Program-made: the position numbers and the translations under genes | The notes under the pieces: model-generated | What the model was told of the DNA's origin: nothing | The model's database searches: none | What the model saw: only the letters and a program-made list of their open reading frames with translations | Source: Tuctoria greenei | Taxonomy: Eukaryota > Streptophyta > Magnoliopsida > Poales > Poaceae | Direction: 5' to 3' | Length of the DNA stretch: 64,000 nt | Assembly (NCBI GenBank): GCA_036927565.1 | Contig: JAYESD010000001.1 | Location: 280,065,560-280,129,559 of the forward strand | Shown: positions 52,509-63,440 of the stretch, in pieces | Numbering within the stretch: the first letter of the stretch is position 1 | How the letters are laid out: every line of letters begins with the position of its first letter

Positions 52509-53351
52509 ATGTCGAAGCGTACGAATGACACTTCCCCTGATACTACTAAATTGTAGCTCGCGGAGGTTCTTGTATCGGTTTGGGTGCGCGGAGATCTTAG
52601 ACAAGATGATGACACAGATGATTTATGTGGTTCGGGCCGCCTGAGCGTAATACCCTACTCCATGGAGTGTGTGTTGTTGTATTGGAGAGTTGCTTATCCT
52701 TGTGTGTGTCTGAGCTTAGTTGTTTTGTACCATGCAGCACATCCCTTTTATAGACCAAGAGATGGTTGTTACATGGGTTGTCTAGCTCGACATGTGGCCC
52801 CAATGGTTATTCTTGCCTAATACACAATTAAGTGTGTTTAAGCACCCCAATAACGTGATAACACACCTTAATGGTGACATTACCAGTATTAAATGTCTTT
52901 TGATCGTGCGCCATTAGTACTGCATTAATGGCACATAATCAGGCCTTGTAACTATAGCAATAAGAGTCCTTTGAATGCTTATTCCGCTCGAGATCCGTCT
53001 GTATTCCTTTTGATGGCGTAGGTCTGGAGGCTCGACACGTGGTGGCTCCGGAGCTTTCCCTCGCGGGGAGGTAGGTCCGAAGCTGCTATACACGTGGGAG
53101 CACCAGAGATTCCTTCCACTGGGGATTAGGTTTGGTGTCACTGTACACGTGTCAAGTACGGAGCTCCCCTACGTAGGGAGTTTGGCTTCGATCTTATATT
53201 ACACGTGGTAGTGCTAGAGCTACCCATATGAAGGAGGTGGGTCCAGCGCCGTGTGACACGTGGGGCCTATGGAGGTCTTCAACTTTGACAGGTGGAACTC
53301 CCTTGCACTTCTTGCGGTATCATGGGGTACCCGGTACACAGGGTACCAACA
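52509..53351 (-). repeat. 5' LTR of element B (843 bp)
   Basis: Minus strand TGTTGGTACCCTGTG ... GCTTCGACA. Minus-strand TATAAAAG at 52745-52752. Confidence 0.9.
53036..53262 (-). promoter_or_regulatory. 55-bp periodic G-box array in U3 of element B
   Basis: CACGTG at 53036, 53091, 53146, 53202 and 53257: spacings 55, 55, 56, 55. The palindromic G-box is the most constant part of each unit. GGAGCT and GGTCC words recur in phase. Confidence 0.88.
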
Positions 53352-54084
53352 CATACCCCAAGAGCTCAAGTGTTCAAATAATTCAACTCACTGCATAATT
53401 CACAGAAAACCGGACTAGTCCGATATACACTGGACTAGTCTAACATCTCTCCGGCTAAGATCGGACTAGTCCCCCCTAGTGCGGACTAGTCCTCAGCACT
53501 TCACACTTGGACAACACCGGACAAGTCTGATATCCATCGGACTAGTCTGATAATCCTCTGACTAAAATCGGACAAGTCCTCCAAGTCTGAACTTGTCCGT
53601 AGTCCTACAATCTTTCACTGCACCGGACAAGTCCGATGTCCACCAGACTAGTCTGAAAACTCACTGACTAAAATTGGACAAGTCCTTTCAAGTGCGGACT
53701 TGTCCCTAGGCACACACGGTGTTCATCACACCGGACTAGTCCGATATCCACCAGACTAGTTTGGAGTCCACCACGGACTAGTCCGGACATCGCAAACCCT
53801 AATAGTAACTTTTAGAAACCCTAGTATAAATAGAGGTGTACGGTCATACAACAATCACTCTCGACCCCCTACGCCGTCACACCCCCCAAGAGCCCAAAAT
53901 ACACATCTCTCCACACATTCTAACCCTAAAAGGATCAAATCTTTGAGGATTAGCAATTGATCAAAGGAGAGACTTGTTCTACACATCTTGAGCTCTTGGG
54001 TTTGATCTCTTGCACACTCTTGTTGCTTATTGTATATCTTTCGAGTGTGTTTGGTGGTGTTATTCATTGTAATTCTTGGGGAGC
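53352..54084 (+). repeat. 5' LTR of element C, second part (3' end deleted)
   Basis: It resumes the LTR after element B and matches the 3' LTR up to TGTAATTCTTGGGGAGC (about 54083), then jumps straight into gag. About 500 bp of LTR, the primer site and the gag start are missing. TATAAATA at 53825-53832. Confidence 0.85.
53410..53787 (+). repeat. GGACWAGTCC dyad array, LTR C (5')
   Basis: The same array type as 60131-60612: alternating GGACTAGTCC and GGACAAGTCC dyads with CTGACTAAAATCGG-type spacers. Ends about 40 bp before the TATA box. Confidence 0.86.
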
Positions 54085-55799
54085 ACCACAAGATATGTAC
54101 AGTCAATTGAAGTCTCCAGTCAACAAGTTCGAGCATATGGCAGCAAGAAGTGGAATGGTCATGAGGTCATAAAATTGATTCTTAGACCATTCATGTCTCG
54201 CAATGTGACCCTTTGCTCCATGATTAGAGAAAGCCCCGGGTATCAAAAAATGAACCCAAACAAACTTCTAGGCAAGATTATCAACTTTAAAATGATGGAG
54301 AAGCAAGCCAAGCGTGTCAAGGAAATTGCCGATCTTACCTCAGCAAAGAAGAAAGGAGTTGCTTTGAAGCTAACTTGTAAACCTGTATCAAAAGAAGCTC
54401 GAGAAGCTCATAGAGAATATGACAATGATGATGAAAGTAGTGATATCGATGAAGATAACATGATCTTGTTCATGAAGAAGCTCAAGAAAATGATGAGAAG
54501 AAGAAAGGGTAGTAGCTCAAACGAAGGAAGACAAAGGGACAAACAAAGACCCAAGATGAGACAGGTGTGCTACAATTGTGAAGAATATAACCACTTCATA
54601 GTAGATTGTCCACATGAGGAAAATAAAAGTAAGACTGAAGGCAACAAGCCTCAACCAAAGAAAATGTTCAAGAAGAAGAAGCAATATGGCCAAGCGCATC
54701 TAGGGAAGGAGTGGGACTCCAATGATGAGTCCTCATTCGAAGAAGAAGAGGAGATGGCCGCCATAGCCATCAGGAAGACTACCAAGAAATCCACTCTCTT
54801 CCCAACCATGGGCGCATCGAAGGACACCGACAACACATGTCTAATGGCCAAGGAAGGTAAAAGAAAGGTAACACCTAAATCTTCTTCCTCGCATTCTATT
54901 ACTAGTGATAGTGATAATTCTAGTGAGGATGGTAGCAGTGATGAAAATGAATACATGCTTAGGGGTTTAGACAAAAAGACTGCTGCTAAAATGAAATTCT
55001 TACTTGATAAGCTTGTTGATAAGGAGAAGTTAGTCAATTGTAAGGAAGATATGATCATCTCCCAAAAGGAGGAATATCTTGAGATTGAAAAGCTTCTTGA
55101 ACTTGAAAAGGAGCGAAGTAAATCACTAGAACTTGAGTTAGATTCAAGCAAGGATGCTTGCTTGAAGTTAGAAGACTCAAGCGCCACCATCAAGGATGAA
55201 CTTGCTAACTTAACCAAAGTTAACAAGATCCTTGAGGTACAAGTTGAGTCACTCAAGCAAAGTGGTTCTTCATCCTCTTCAAGCTCACCTTCTCAACAAA
55301 TAAATTTTGAAACTACTATTACTTTTGCTTGTGCCAAAAGTGATACTAACTTGAAGGAAAGCCAAACTTGATAAAGGACAAGCAACCTTCCCAAAGTGCA
55401 TATTTGACAAGGAGAAGGTGAAGTATGCACGCAGTGCATACTCGGTCACAAGACCTCCTAATGTTAAATATGGCATTGGGTATTCTTATGGTGAAAAGCA
55501 AAACACTAGAAGCCACAAGAATAACAAGGATTACATTGCCTTTGTCAAGGAAAACTCTTCAAGTTAGAAAACTTAATAATGTTGATAAATTTAATATTGT
55601 GAACACATATGAACAACAACTCCTATTTAGAACATTTGATGCTTCATATGTACTTATGAAAGGTAATCCTGGAAGAGTTTATGCTAAATATATTGGGTCA
55701 CGTCATGGGAACACCAAGTCTCATGTGTGGGTGCCTAAATCACTTGTGACTAACCTCAAAGGACTCAAGCAAGCTTGGGTACCTAAGACCAAGACATAA
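54085..55799 (+). pseudogene. gag: gag of element C (5' truncated)
   Basis: The remnant runs from IKLILRPFMSRNVTLCSMI through a zinc knuckle CYNCEEYNHFIVDC (about 54568-54609), acidic and Ser-rich linkers and a coiled coil (EKERSKSLELELDSSKDACL). The frame stops at TGA 55369-55371 and resumes after frameshifts, ending HVWVPKSLVTNLKGLKQAW at TAA 55797-55799. The C-terminal WVPK repeat matches element D. The N-terminal gag domain is mostly deleted. Confidence 0.82.
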
Positions 55800-55824
55800 T
55801 TTGTTTTTTGCAGGCTTATTCATC
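55800..55824 (+). other. Possible 3' splice site between gag and pol (element C)
   Basis: CATAATTTGTTTTTTGCAG|GCT: a pyrimidine-rich tract and CAG exactly where the pol frame (AYSSGGAK) begins. Element D has CTAACTTCATGTGTGTAG|GTG in the same place. Confidence 0.4.
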
Positions 55825-58800
55825 TGGTGGAGCAAAATGAGTGCTAGATAATGGATGCACCAATCACATGACCGGAGAAAGAAGAATGTTTGTGGAATAT
55901 GAAGAGAATGAAGATCCAAGCGAAGGCATTTACTTTGGTGATAATAGTCAAGGAAGAGTGCTTGGTACCGGTAAAATTGCAATTTCATCACAACATACTC
56001 TTTCTCATGTATTACACGTTGACTCCTTGGATTATAACCTTTTGTCCATATCTCAATTATGTGACAAGGGTTATAATTGTTTATTCACTAATGAGGGTGT
56101 GGTCATCTCTAGAAGGAGTGATAACTCGGTTGCATTCAATGGTGTGGTAAAGGTGAAACTTTATCTGGTTGACTTCAACAAAGATAAAGCCGAACTTGAC
56201 ACATGCTTGATTGCAAAGACCAACATGAGTTGGTTGTGGCATAGACGGATATTACATGTTGGTATGAGGAATCTTCAAAAACTCCATAAAGGAGATCAAA
56301 TCCGAGGTTTAAAGGATGTCATTTTTGAGAAAGACAGGCCTTGTAGAGCGTGCCAAGCCGGGAAGCAATAGGAGCACCCCATCCCGTGAATAATGTCATG
56401 ACTACAACAAGACCGCTCGAGCTCCTCCACATGGATCTATTCGGTCCAATTACGTACATAAGAATCAGCGGTAATAAATACGGCTTAGTAATTGTTGATG
56501 ATTTTTCACGCTTCACGTGAGTTTTCTTTTTGCATGATAAGACAGAAACTCAAGGAACCCTCAAGAAGTTCATCTGGCATGCCCAAAATGAATTCTCACT
56601 CAAAATCAAGAACATACAAAGTGACAATGGGACGGAATTCAAGAATACTCAAGTTGAAAACTATCTATATGAGGAAGGAATAAAGCATGAGTTTCAGCAC
56701 CATACTCTCCTCAACAAAACAGAGTAGCCGAAAGGAAGAATCGAACACTCATTGAGATGGCGAGGACAATGCTCGATAAATACAAGACTTTAGACCGGTT
56801 TTGGGCTTAAGCGGTTAACACTGCATATCACCCCATAAACCGACTCTATCTTCATCGTCTACTCAAGAAAACCTCGTATGAACTACTCACCGGTAACAAA
56901 CCAAACATTTATTACTTTCGAGTTTTTGGTTCAAAATGCTATATTCTCAGCAAGAAGCCTAGGCTTCGAAGTTCACTTTGAAGTCCGATGAAGGTTTCTT
57001 ACTTGGCTACGATTCGAACTCCTACGCCTATCGTGTCTTCAACAAGGCCTCCGGACTTGTTGAAGTAGCACGTGACATAGTGTTTGATGAAACTAACAGC
57101 TCTCAAGAATAGCAAGTTGATCAATGTGTGCTAGATCAAGAAGAAGCTCCATGTGAAGCATTGAGAAGAATGGCATTGGGCGATGTTCGACCACAAGTGC
57201 CACCTCCAAATGCGAATGAAGAAGATGAACCACAAATGGAGGAAAATGATCAAGGGGGAGCTTCCACACAAGATCAACATCAATGAGATCAAGATAATCA
57301 AAAGGGCAATGAGGGCAACCGTCCAGAGGGAGACGAAGAAGATGATGATAATGAGGATTCAAGACCACAAGTACCACATCCAAGAGTACACCAAAGCATC
57401 CAAAGAGATCACCCCGTCGACAACATAATCAGTGACATCCAAAAGGGTGTAATAACTCGATCTTGCATAGCTAATTTTGTGAACACTATTCTTTTTGTAT
57501 TCTCTTTGGAACCATACAGGGTTGAAGATGCATTAAAAGATCCGGATTGGGTGATGGCGATGCAAGAAGAGTTGAACAACTTCAAAATGAACGAAGTGTG
57601 GGAGCTTGTCGAAAGACCCAAGTCCAACGTCATCGGCACTAAATGGGTCTTCCGCAACAAGCAAGACGAACATGGAGTGGTAACAAGGAACAAGGCACGA
57701 CTTGTTGCCAAAGGGTACTCACAAGTCGAAGGTTTGGATTTCGACGAGACTTTTTCTCTCGTAGCTAGGCTTGAATTGATTCGTATATTACTTGCATATG
57801 CTACTCACCATGATTTCAAGCTTTATCAAATGGATGTGAAAAGCGTCTTCCTCAACAGATCGATATAGGAGGAGGTGTACGTGGAGCAACCACCCGGTTT
57901 TGAAGATCAAAAGTACCCCGACCATGTGTACAAGCTGCATAAGGCTCTCTATAGCCTCAAACAAGCTCCTAGAGCTTGGTATGAGTGCCTTAGAGATTTC
58001 TTGATTGAAAATGGCTTCAAGATTGTAAGATTATGAAAGATAGATTTGAGATGTCCATGATGAGAGAGTTGAGATCCTTTTTGGGATTCCAAGTGAAGCA
58101 ACAAAAGGACGGGATGTTGATAAGCCAAACAAAGTATACTCAAGACATTCTCAAGAAGTTTGGAATGGACAAAGCAAAGCCCATAAAGACTCCCATAGCG
58201 ACAAATGGACACTTGGATCTCAATGAAGATGGACCAAACATGGATCAAAAGGTATATCGCTCCATGATTGCTCCTTACTTAATTTACGTGCATCTAGGCC
58301 TAATGTCATGTTGAGTGTATGTTTGTGTGCAAGATTTCAAGCCAATCCTAAAGAATGTCATTTGACAGCTATAAAAAGGATCTTGCGATATTTAGTTCAT
58401 ACACCCAACCTAAGCCTTTGGTATCCTAAAGGTTCAAAATTCAATCTCATTGGATACTTCGATGCAGATTATGTCGGATGCAAAGTAGATAGAAAAAGTA
58501 CCTCCGGTACTTGTCAATTCCTAGGTAGATCCCTAGTTTCTTGGTCCTCTAAGAAACAAAATTCCATTGCCTTATCCACGGCCGAAGCGGTGTATGTTGC
58601 AGCCGGGAGTTGTTGTGCACAACTCCTTCGGATGCAACAAACTCTAAGGGATTACAGTTACAATATGAGTCGTATTCCACTCCTTTGTGATAATGAGAGT
58701 GCCATTAAAATTGCCCATAACCTTGTTGAGCACTCTAGAACCAAACACATAAACATTCGGCATCACTTTTTGAGAGATCACTCAATGAAAGGAGAAAGAG

Positions 58801-58922
58801 TCGTTTCCCATGTCAACACTGAAAAACAACTAGCCGATATCTTTACCAAACCACTTGATGAAAAATGCTTTTGTGAGCTCCGAAATGAACTAAATATCCT
58901 TGATGCTCAAAATGTGGCTTGA
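55825..58922 (+). pseudogene. pol: pol of element C
   Basis: Protease LDNGCTNHMTG follows a TGA in place of the Trp seen in D (55838-55840). Integrase remnants: WLWHRRILHVGM, RPCRACQAGKQ then TAG, LLHMDLFGP, QSDNGTEFKN. RT: NVIGTKWVFRNKQDEHGV and YQMDVKSVFLN then TAG. A deletion of about 120 bp near 58034 removed the YVDD catalytic motif. RNase H is fairly open (DADYVGCKVDRKSTSG, LSTAEAVYVAAGSCCAQ, SRTKHINIRHHFLRDH) to 58922. Many stops and frameshifts; inactive. Confidence 0.87.
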
Positions 58923-59870
58923 AAACTTGCATACATGTATGCCATCTTCAAAATCATGTTGATTGTGTTGAAAAATCATCTCTCTCTATTTTTCTCCGAA
59001 AAACTATGTTAATTACTTGATCTTGGTGAACTATGGTCATAGCTTGATTGTTGTATGTTTACTGATCATATTCATCAAGAATATTTTTGTGTCTTTGTCC
59101 CCTGTTCCTTATTAGGAACCTTCAAATATATATATGAAGAGTTTTGTACTTTTCTGTACATGGGGCCACAGACTAGTCTGCACATTGCAAACTAGTCCGC
59201 ACTGTGTCCGCTAGTCCGGACTAGTCGGTCTGACCATGGACTAGTCCGGTATATCGATTCCTCATCCTCTTAGGCCGTGCAGACCCCTCTTCTTCCTCAG
59301 CACAACAAGTGGTTCTTCTCATCATCCTCCTCAGCCTGATGAAGAAGATGAAGAAAGGACCAACAACGCGGATGAAGACGGCGACGACGAGTAGATACCT
59401 CCTTCTCTTCCTTTTTGGTGCTTTGATGCTAAAGGGGGAGAGATTGAGGGAGAGTCTTAGGTCGTAGCATTAGTTTGAGAGAGAGAGTTTTATTCCTCTT
59501 TTGTGTTTTGTTGCTACTCTGTCATGCTTTTAATCTTGTAAAACCTTAATTATGCTCTCATCATGCTTTTGGACATGTGTTGTGAAATGATGACTATGTT
59601 ATGATTATGACCAATGGTTTATGATTAAAACTGTTGTGTATGCTTGATATTCTTGATGTTATTATGATTATGCCTCTTATGATATTCAAATCAATATTAT
59701 TACTCACACACATAGTTTTGCGCCCCACCATAAAGAGTGCACATATGTATTACTTTTACGTTTGCTATTTTTGCTCAAAATTCATATGTGCACACTTTAT
59801 GAAAATCAGAATTTTTATCATATTGTGTAATCTAAATTGGTTGTCATCAATCACCAAAAAGGGGGGAGAT
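58923..59870. other. Post-pol region of element C with remnant of a third ORF
   Basis: 59169-59245 has family dyads (CAGACTAGTCTG, GTCCGGACTAGTCGG, GGACTAGTCCGGTATAT). 59313-59394 is an acidic tail (PPQPDEEDEERTNNADEDGD) ending TAG, followed by CTTTTTGGTGCTTTGATGC and AAAGGGGGAGAG, as after the third ORF of element D. Most of that ORF is therefore deleted. The polypurine tract AAAAAGGGGGGAGAT ends at 59870. Confidence 0.68.
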
Positions 59871-61420
59871 TGAAAGTGCATATAGGCATCCCTTGTGGGT
59901 TTTGGTTGATTAATGACAAACCAATGAGATACTAACAAAATTGTTGAGTTGAGCGCAAGTTTTAAAGATATTAGAAGGAAATCTCAAAAAGAAAGGAGAA
60001 TGAGGATCTAAAAGAAAAAGAGCTCAGGAGCTAAAAAGATTAGATTCTTTTTTTTGGAGTGTGTTGGAGAAACAAACCGCAAGAGCTCAAGTGAAGAGAT
60101 TACACTCACTGCATAGAAATCAACATGTGCGGACTAGTCCGATATACAACAGACTAGTCTGATATCTCTCTGACCAAAAACGGACAAGTCTCCACAGTGC
60201 GGACTTGTCCGCATCACTCCACATTTACACAGCACCGGACTAGTCCGATATCAACCGGACTAGTCTGATAATCTTCTATCTAAAATCGAACAAGTCCTCC
60301 AAGTCTGTACTTGTCCTTAGCCCTACGGTTTTTCACTACACCGGACAAGTCCGATATCCACCAGACTAGTCCAAAAACTCTCTGACTAAAATCGGACAAG
60401 TCCCTCTAAGTGCGGGCTTATCCTTAATGTTATACGATGTTCACCACACCGGACTAGTCTGATATCGACCAGACTAGTCCAAAAAGTTTCTGTACCCAGA
60501 TCAGACTAGTACGCACCTTAACAGACTAGTCCGGTATCCATCAACCCTTAGGATTTCTCACACACACGCACACCGGACTAATCCGGTGTCCACCACGGAC
60601 TAGTCCGGACATCGCAAACCCTAACGGTAACTTTTGACAACCCTAGTATAAATAGAGGTGTATGGCCACACAACTAACTCTCTCGACTCCCTGCACTGTC
60701 ACACCTCCCAAGAGCCCAAAAATACATCTCTCCACTCATTCTAAACCTAAAAGGATCAAATCTTCGAGGATTAGGGATTGGACAAAGGATAGAATTGTTC
60801 CACACGATCTTGAGCTCTTGGGTTTTATCTCTCGCATACTCTAATTATTTTATTGTATATCTTTTGTGTGTGTTTGGTGGTGTTCATCGCTGTAATTCTT
60901 GGGGAGCCCTCAACTTGTGAGAAGGCCCCTTGAAGAAGTTATTTACCCCTGTGTTTAGTGGTTGAGAATAGGCCTCCATGGCGATTCAATGAGGGAAGGG
61001 TTAGTGAAGACTCGGTCCTCTGTGGACTCCTCAACGGGGATGTAGATTTCCTCCGTGGAATCGAACCTCGGGATAAAATATTGTCTTGCGCATCTTTGTT
61101 TTATAGTTCATCATATTCTAGGGTTTGCTTAAACTTGTGTAACTCACGTTGAAATACAGTAACTAAAGTTGATCTTCGCAATACATTGTTTCATTACTGT
61201 AATACATCCAAGTTGTCAATTACTTTCTACTGCATAGAGTACTAGAGGTGAAATTAACGATCAATCTTGATCTTTATAATCCACGTACACCGGACTAGTC
61301 CGCACCGTATCGGACTAGTCCGACCTTCCTTGTATTTGATCAATCTGTTAAGTGTTTCAGGGATTGACAAAGTTTCAAAAAGCCTATTCACCCCCCTCTA
61401 GGCTACATTCACTACCCCAC
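59871..61420 (+). repeat. 3' LTR of element C
   Basis: TGAAAGTGCAT ... CCCCCTCTAGGCTACATTCA, with TATAAATA at 60647-60654. The right border is approximate, because no TSD is found and sequence related to LTR E begins at about 61421. Two more dyads at 61285-61325 lie near its 3' end. Confidence 0.82.
60131..60612 (+). repeat. 106-bp higher-order dyad array, LTR C (3')
   Basis: Dyads at 60131, 60151, 60182, 60201, 60237, 60257, 60288, 60307, 60343, 60363, 60394, 60414 and 60451 have spacings near 20, 31, 19 and 36, repeating every 106-108 bp. Each 106-bp unit has two GGACTAGTC-type and two GGACAAGTCC/GGACTTGTCC-type dyads. Less regular copies continue to 60612, just ahead of the TATA box. Confidence 0.88.
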
Positions 61421-61903
61421 TCTGCCAAGTGGGTAGCTTACGGCGACAAGACAAACGAACGAGACATCCCCTGACACCGTCAGCGACTATGTATGGGCCA
61501 CTGGCATAGGGGGCTGCAAGACGGCAGGTCTTCAAGCCACGGCTAGAGGAAGCTTATGCGAGAAGCCTTATACGTTTAGAATAAGATCGTCCCAGAGCTA
61601 CCTGTTGGGCCCCAGACCCCACTTGTAAGGCGTCCGACCTTGACTATAAAGGATCAGACTGCAGCCGTTACAAGGGATCCCCCAATCTAACGCATACACA
61701 CAACACACACATTCACACTAGTAATACAACCTCACTATGGAGTATGGTATTACACTCCGGCGGCCCGAACCACGTAAAACCACTGTCTCACCACTCTCAT
61801 GCGCGTAATCCCTCCATTGAGGACTAATCCCTATCGATCAAGAACCTCCGCGGGCTACTCTCATAGCAGGTCTGGGGGAAGTGTTGCAAGAACACTTCGA
61901 TAA
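61421..61903 (+). repeat. Partial second copy of LTR E
   Basis: CTACCCCACTCTGCCAAGTG ... CACTTCGATAAC matches 25258-25747 with scattered differences, including the TATA-like segment GACTATAAAGG near 61645. Confidence 0.8.
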
Positions 61904-63440
61904 CTTTATTCAGAAAATTTAACATATGCTATTTAAAAAAATTGGTTTATAATTTCGCAATGTGGTTACATTGTTTCATCTCTAATAAGCTATTTCATAA
62001 GATTTGGCTTAATTTGATAAGAAACATCTATTTACATGTGGAAAAGTGTATAAGTCATATTCATCAATTATGTTGGAATATGACATATACCTAGGATTAT
62101 TCTTTTAGTTAAGCTAACTTTATAATTGGCTAGACGTAAGAAAGTCTCATTCGAGACGTGCCCGAACGAAGAAAGGAGGCGAACAAACGGTGTGTCTCGG
62201 TCGTCACGTCTCGCCTTACATTATCATCAGAGGCGTGCGGCAGGCGCGTCACCAATCAGACTAAGTGCGAGACAAGATCAACGAAATTGCATCTCCTTTC
62301 TTTGAGTCATAGCAGACGGGCTTTACGCGGTCATTGGAGACATGCAAGGTGTGCGGCGCCGATCAGCGTACATGAGAGACACACTCTAATACAGCGCGTC
62401 ACATATATATTGACCAATCCGAGATGGGCCTTATGATAACCTGTCACAAATTTGTTGACTTATCTGAGATGTGCTATAAGAAAGTGTGTCTCCTTTATTT
62501 AGGTAATCTAAGATGTACTTTGTTATAGAGCATCGCAAATTGTTTACAGGCAGGTTCGGTGCGGTGCTAACAGGAGACGCTCCCTGCTAGACGCACGTCT
62601 CCTATTAGGTGCCCCCACCACTGATTATCCTGGTTTCCGGTTGCATCCTGGAGCTACCAAAGATTTGGCAGCCGCATTGCCTGTGTCAGCAACATACACT
62701 TATAGAAACATATGTATAGCCAAATGTCTCATGTTCATCCAGCTTAACATGTAACTCATCAAATATTAACAAATATTAATAAAGTGTACACACATTGACC
62801 AATCAAATATTAACAAAGTGTAAATTGTGGTTACCAAGTAACTATTTACACAGAATTCCTCTGTTCATCCATCTTAACATGTAACTAACTTACACAAAGA
62901 ATAACTGTCATCTAATCCTCTATTGGGCAATGAAAATCTCCCTTTGAATTAATGATTTCAGAAATGATAAACCTGCATAGGACGTCTCTAATTTGCTCAA
63001 GGCTATGACCTTCAGCGTTCCTGAAGATGGGTCTGTAGTCCTGCCACACGATAAAATAAGATTTAGCAAAAGATTAGTAATAAAGTAAAATAATGCACTT
63101 ACACATACATTGCAATTATGTTGCTCTCCAAATAAAGTCATGTGTAGGTAGACGTGGAAGCCGCACGTGTTGCCCGGAGCTTGTTGTGGGACGTTGAATG
63201 CAGTATGATGTGTAAGCTGTCAGCGTTTTCCTTTTACTTGTCCAAAAGTCCTAAACAAAAATATTCACATTTAATGTAAAATTATCGGGCAAGGAAACTA
63301 AAGTGAATAAGGAATTTACTCGTCAATAACGAAAGAGATATCATTCCATGACTGGGTCTTTCACTTGCAGTTTTTTCATCTGTCGGCCTTAAGGAGTCAC
63401 AGTACAAGACTTAGTCGTATCGTGTAGATATTACTATGGT
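61904..63440 (-). mobile_element. Second copy of the CACTA/Ulp1 fragment
   Basis: Homologous to 25748-27305, including the GAGACG repeat region (62140-62620) and the last exons of the Ulp1-like gene. It ends at TATGGTAACC, where the sequence changes to a Copia-type gag. Confidence 0.7.
62912..63440 (-). pseudogene. Ulp1-like protease gene, 3' exons (second copy)
   Basis: The same exon order as 26770-27305: a region around the CDF/YCD strand (damaged here), then QASG..CGFHVYLHMTLFGEQ-like sequence and the IRDVL ... KGEIFIAQ-type tail, with introns at the same places. It differs from the left copy by several substitutions and indels. The His-containing exon is lost. Confidence 0.6.

Larger units (their letters stand above)
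28031..53351 (-). mobile_element. Element B: Tat-lineage Ty3/Gypsy retrotransposon, hosting element D
   Basis: Read on the minus strand: 5' LTR 53351-52509, primer site, gag, protease, RT (split by D at 49837/37576), RNase H, second RNase H, integrase, dyad array, antisense gene on the + strand, polypurine tract, 3' LTR 28870-28031. It is a different subfamily from A and copy 1, with clearly diverged proteins and LTRs, but the architecture is the same. The two LTRs differ by several percent by eye, more than those of D. Its flanks rejoin within element C's LTR. A clean 5-bp duplication is not visible (ACACT against CATAC). Confidence 0.9.
27828..61420 (+). mobile_element. Element C: SIRE/Maximus-like Ty1/Copia element, hosting elements B and D
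   Basis: LTR starts at 27828 and 59871 are alike (TGAAAGTGCAT ... TTTTGGTTGATTAATGACAA). The 5' LTR stops at 28030 and resumes at 53352 (GGAGAAACA then CCAAGAGCTCAAGTG), as shown by the uninterrupted 3' LTR. Everything between is element B. A deletion at about 54080 removed the end of the 5' LTR, the primer site and the start of gag. Gag, protease, integrase, RT and RNase H remnants follow, then a post-pol region and the 3' LTR. No matching target duplication is visible at the outer ends. Confidence 0.85.

Noticed and set aside
28026..53356. Target-site duplication for element B
   Set aside because: Flanking 5-mers ACACT and CATAC do not match. The insertion is supported by the rejoined LTR of element C instead.
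27823..61425. Target-site duplication for element C
   Set aside because: ATGCG on the left has no match at the right border; the right border itself is uncertain.
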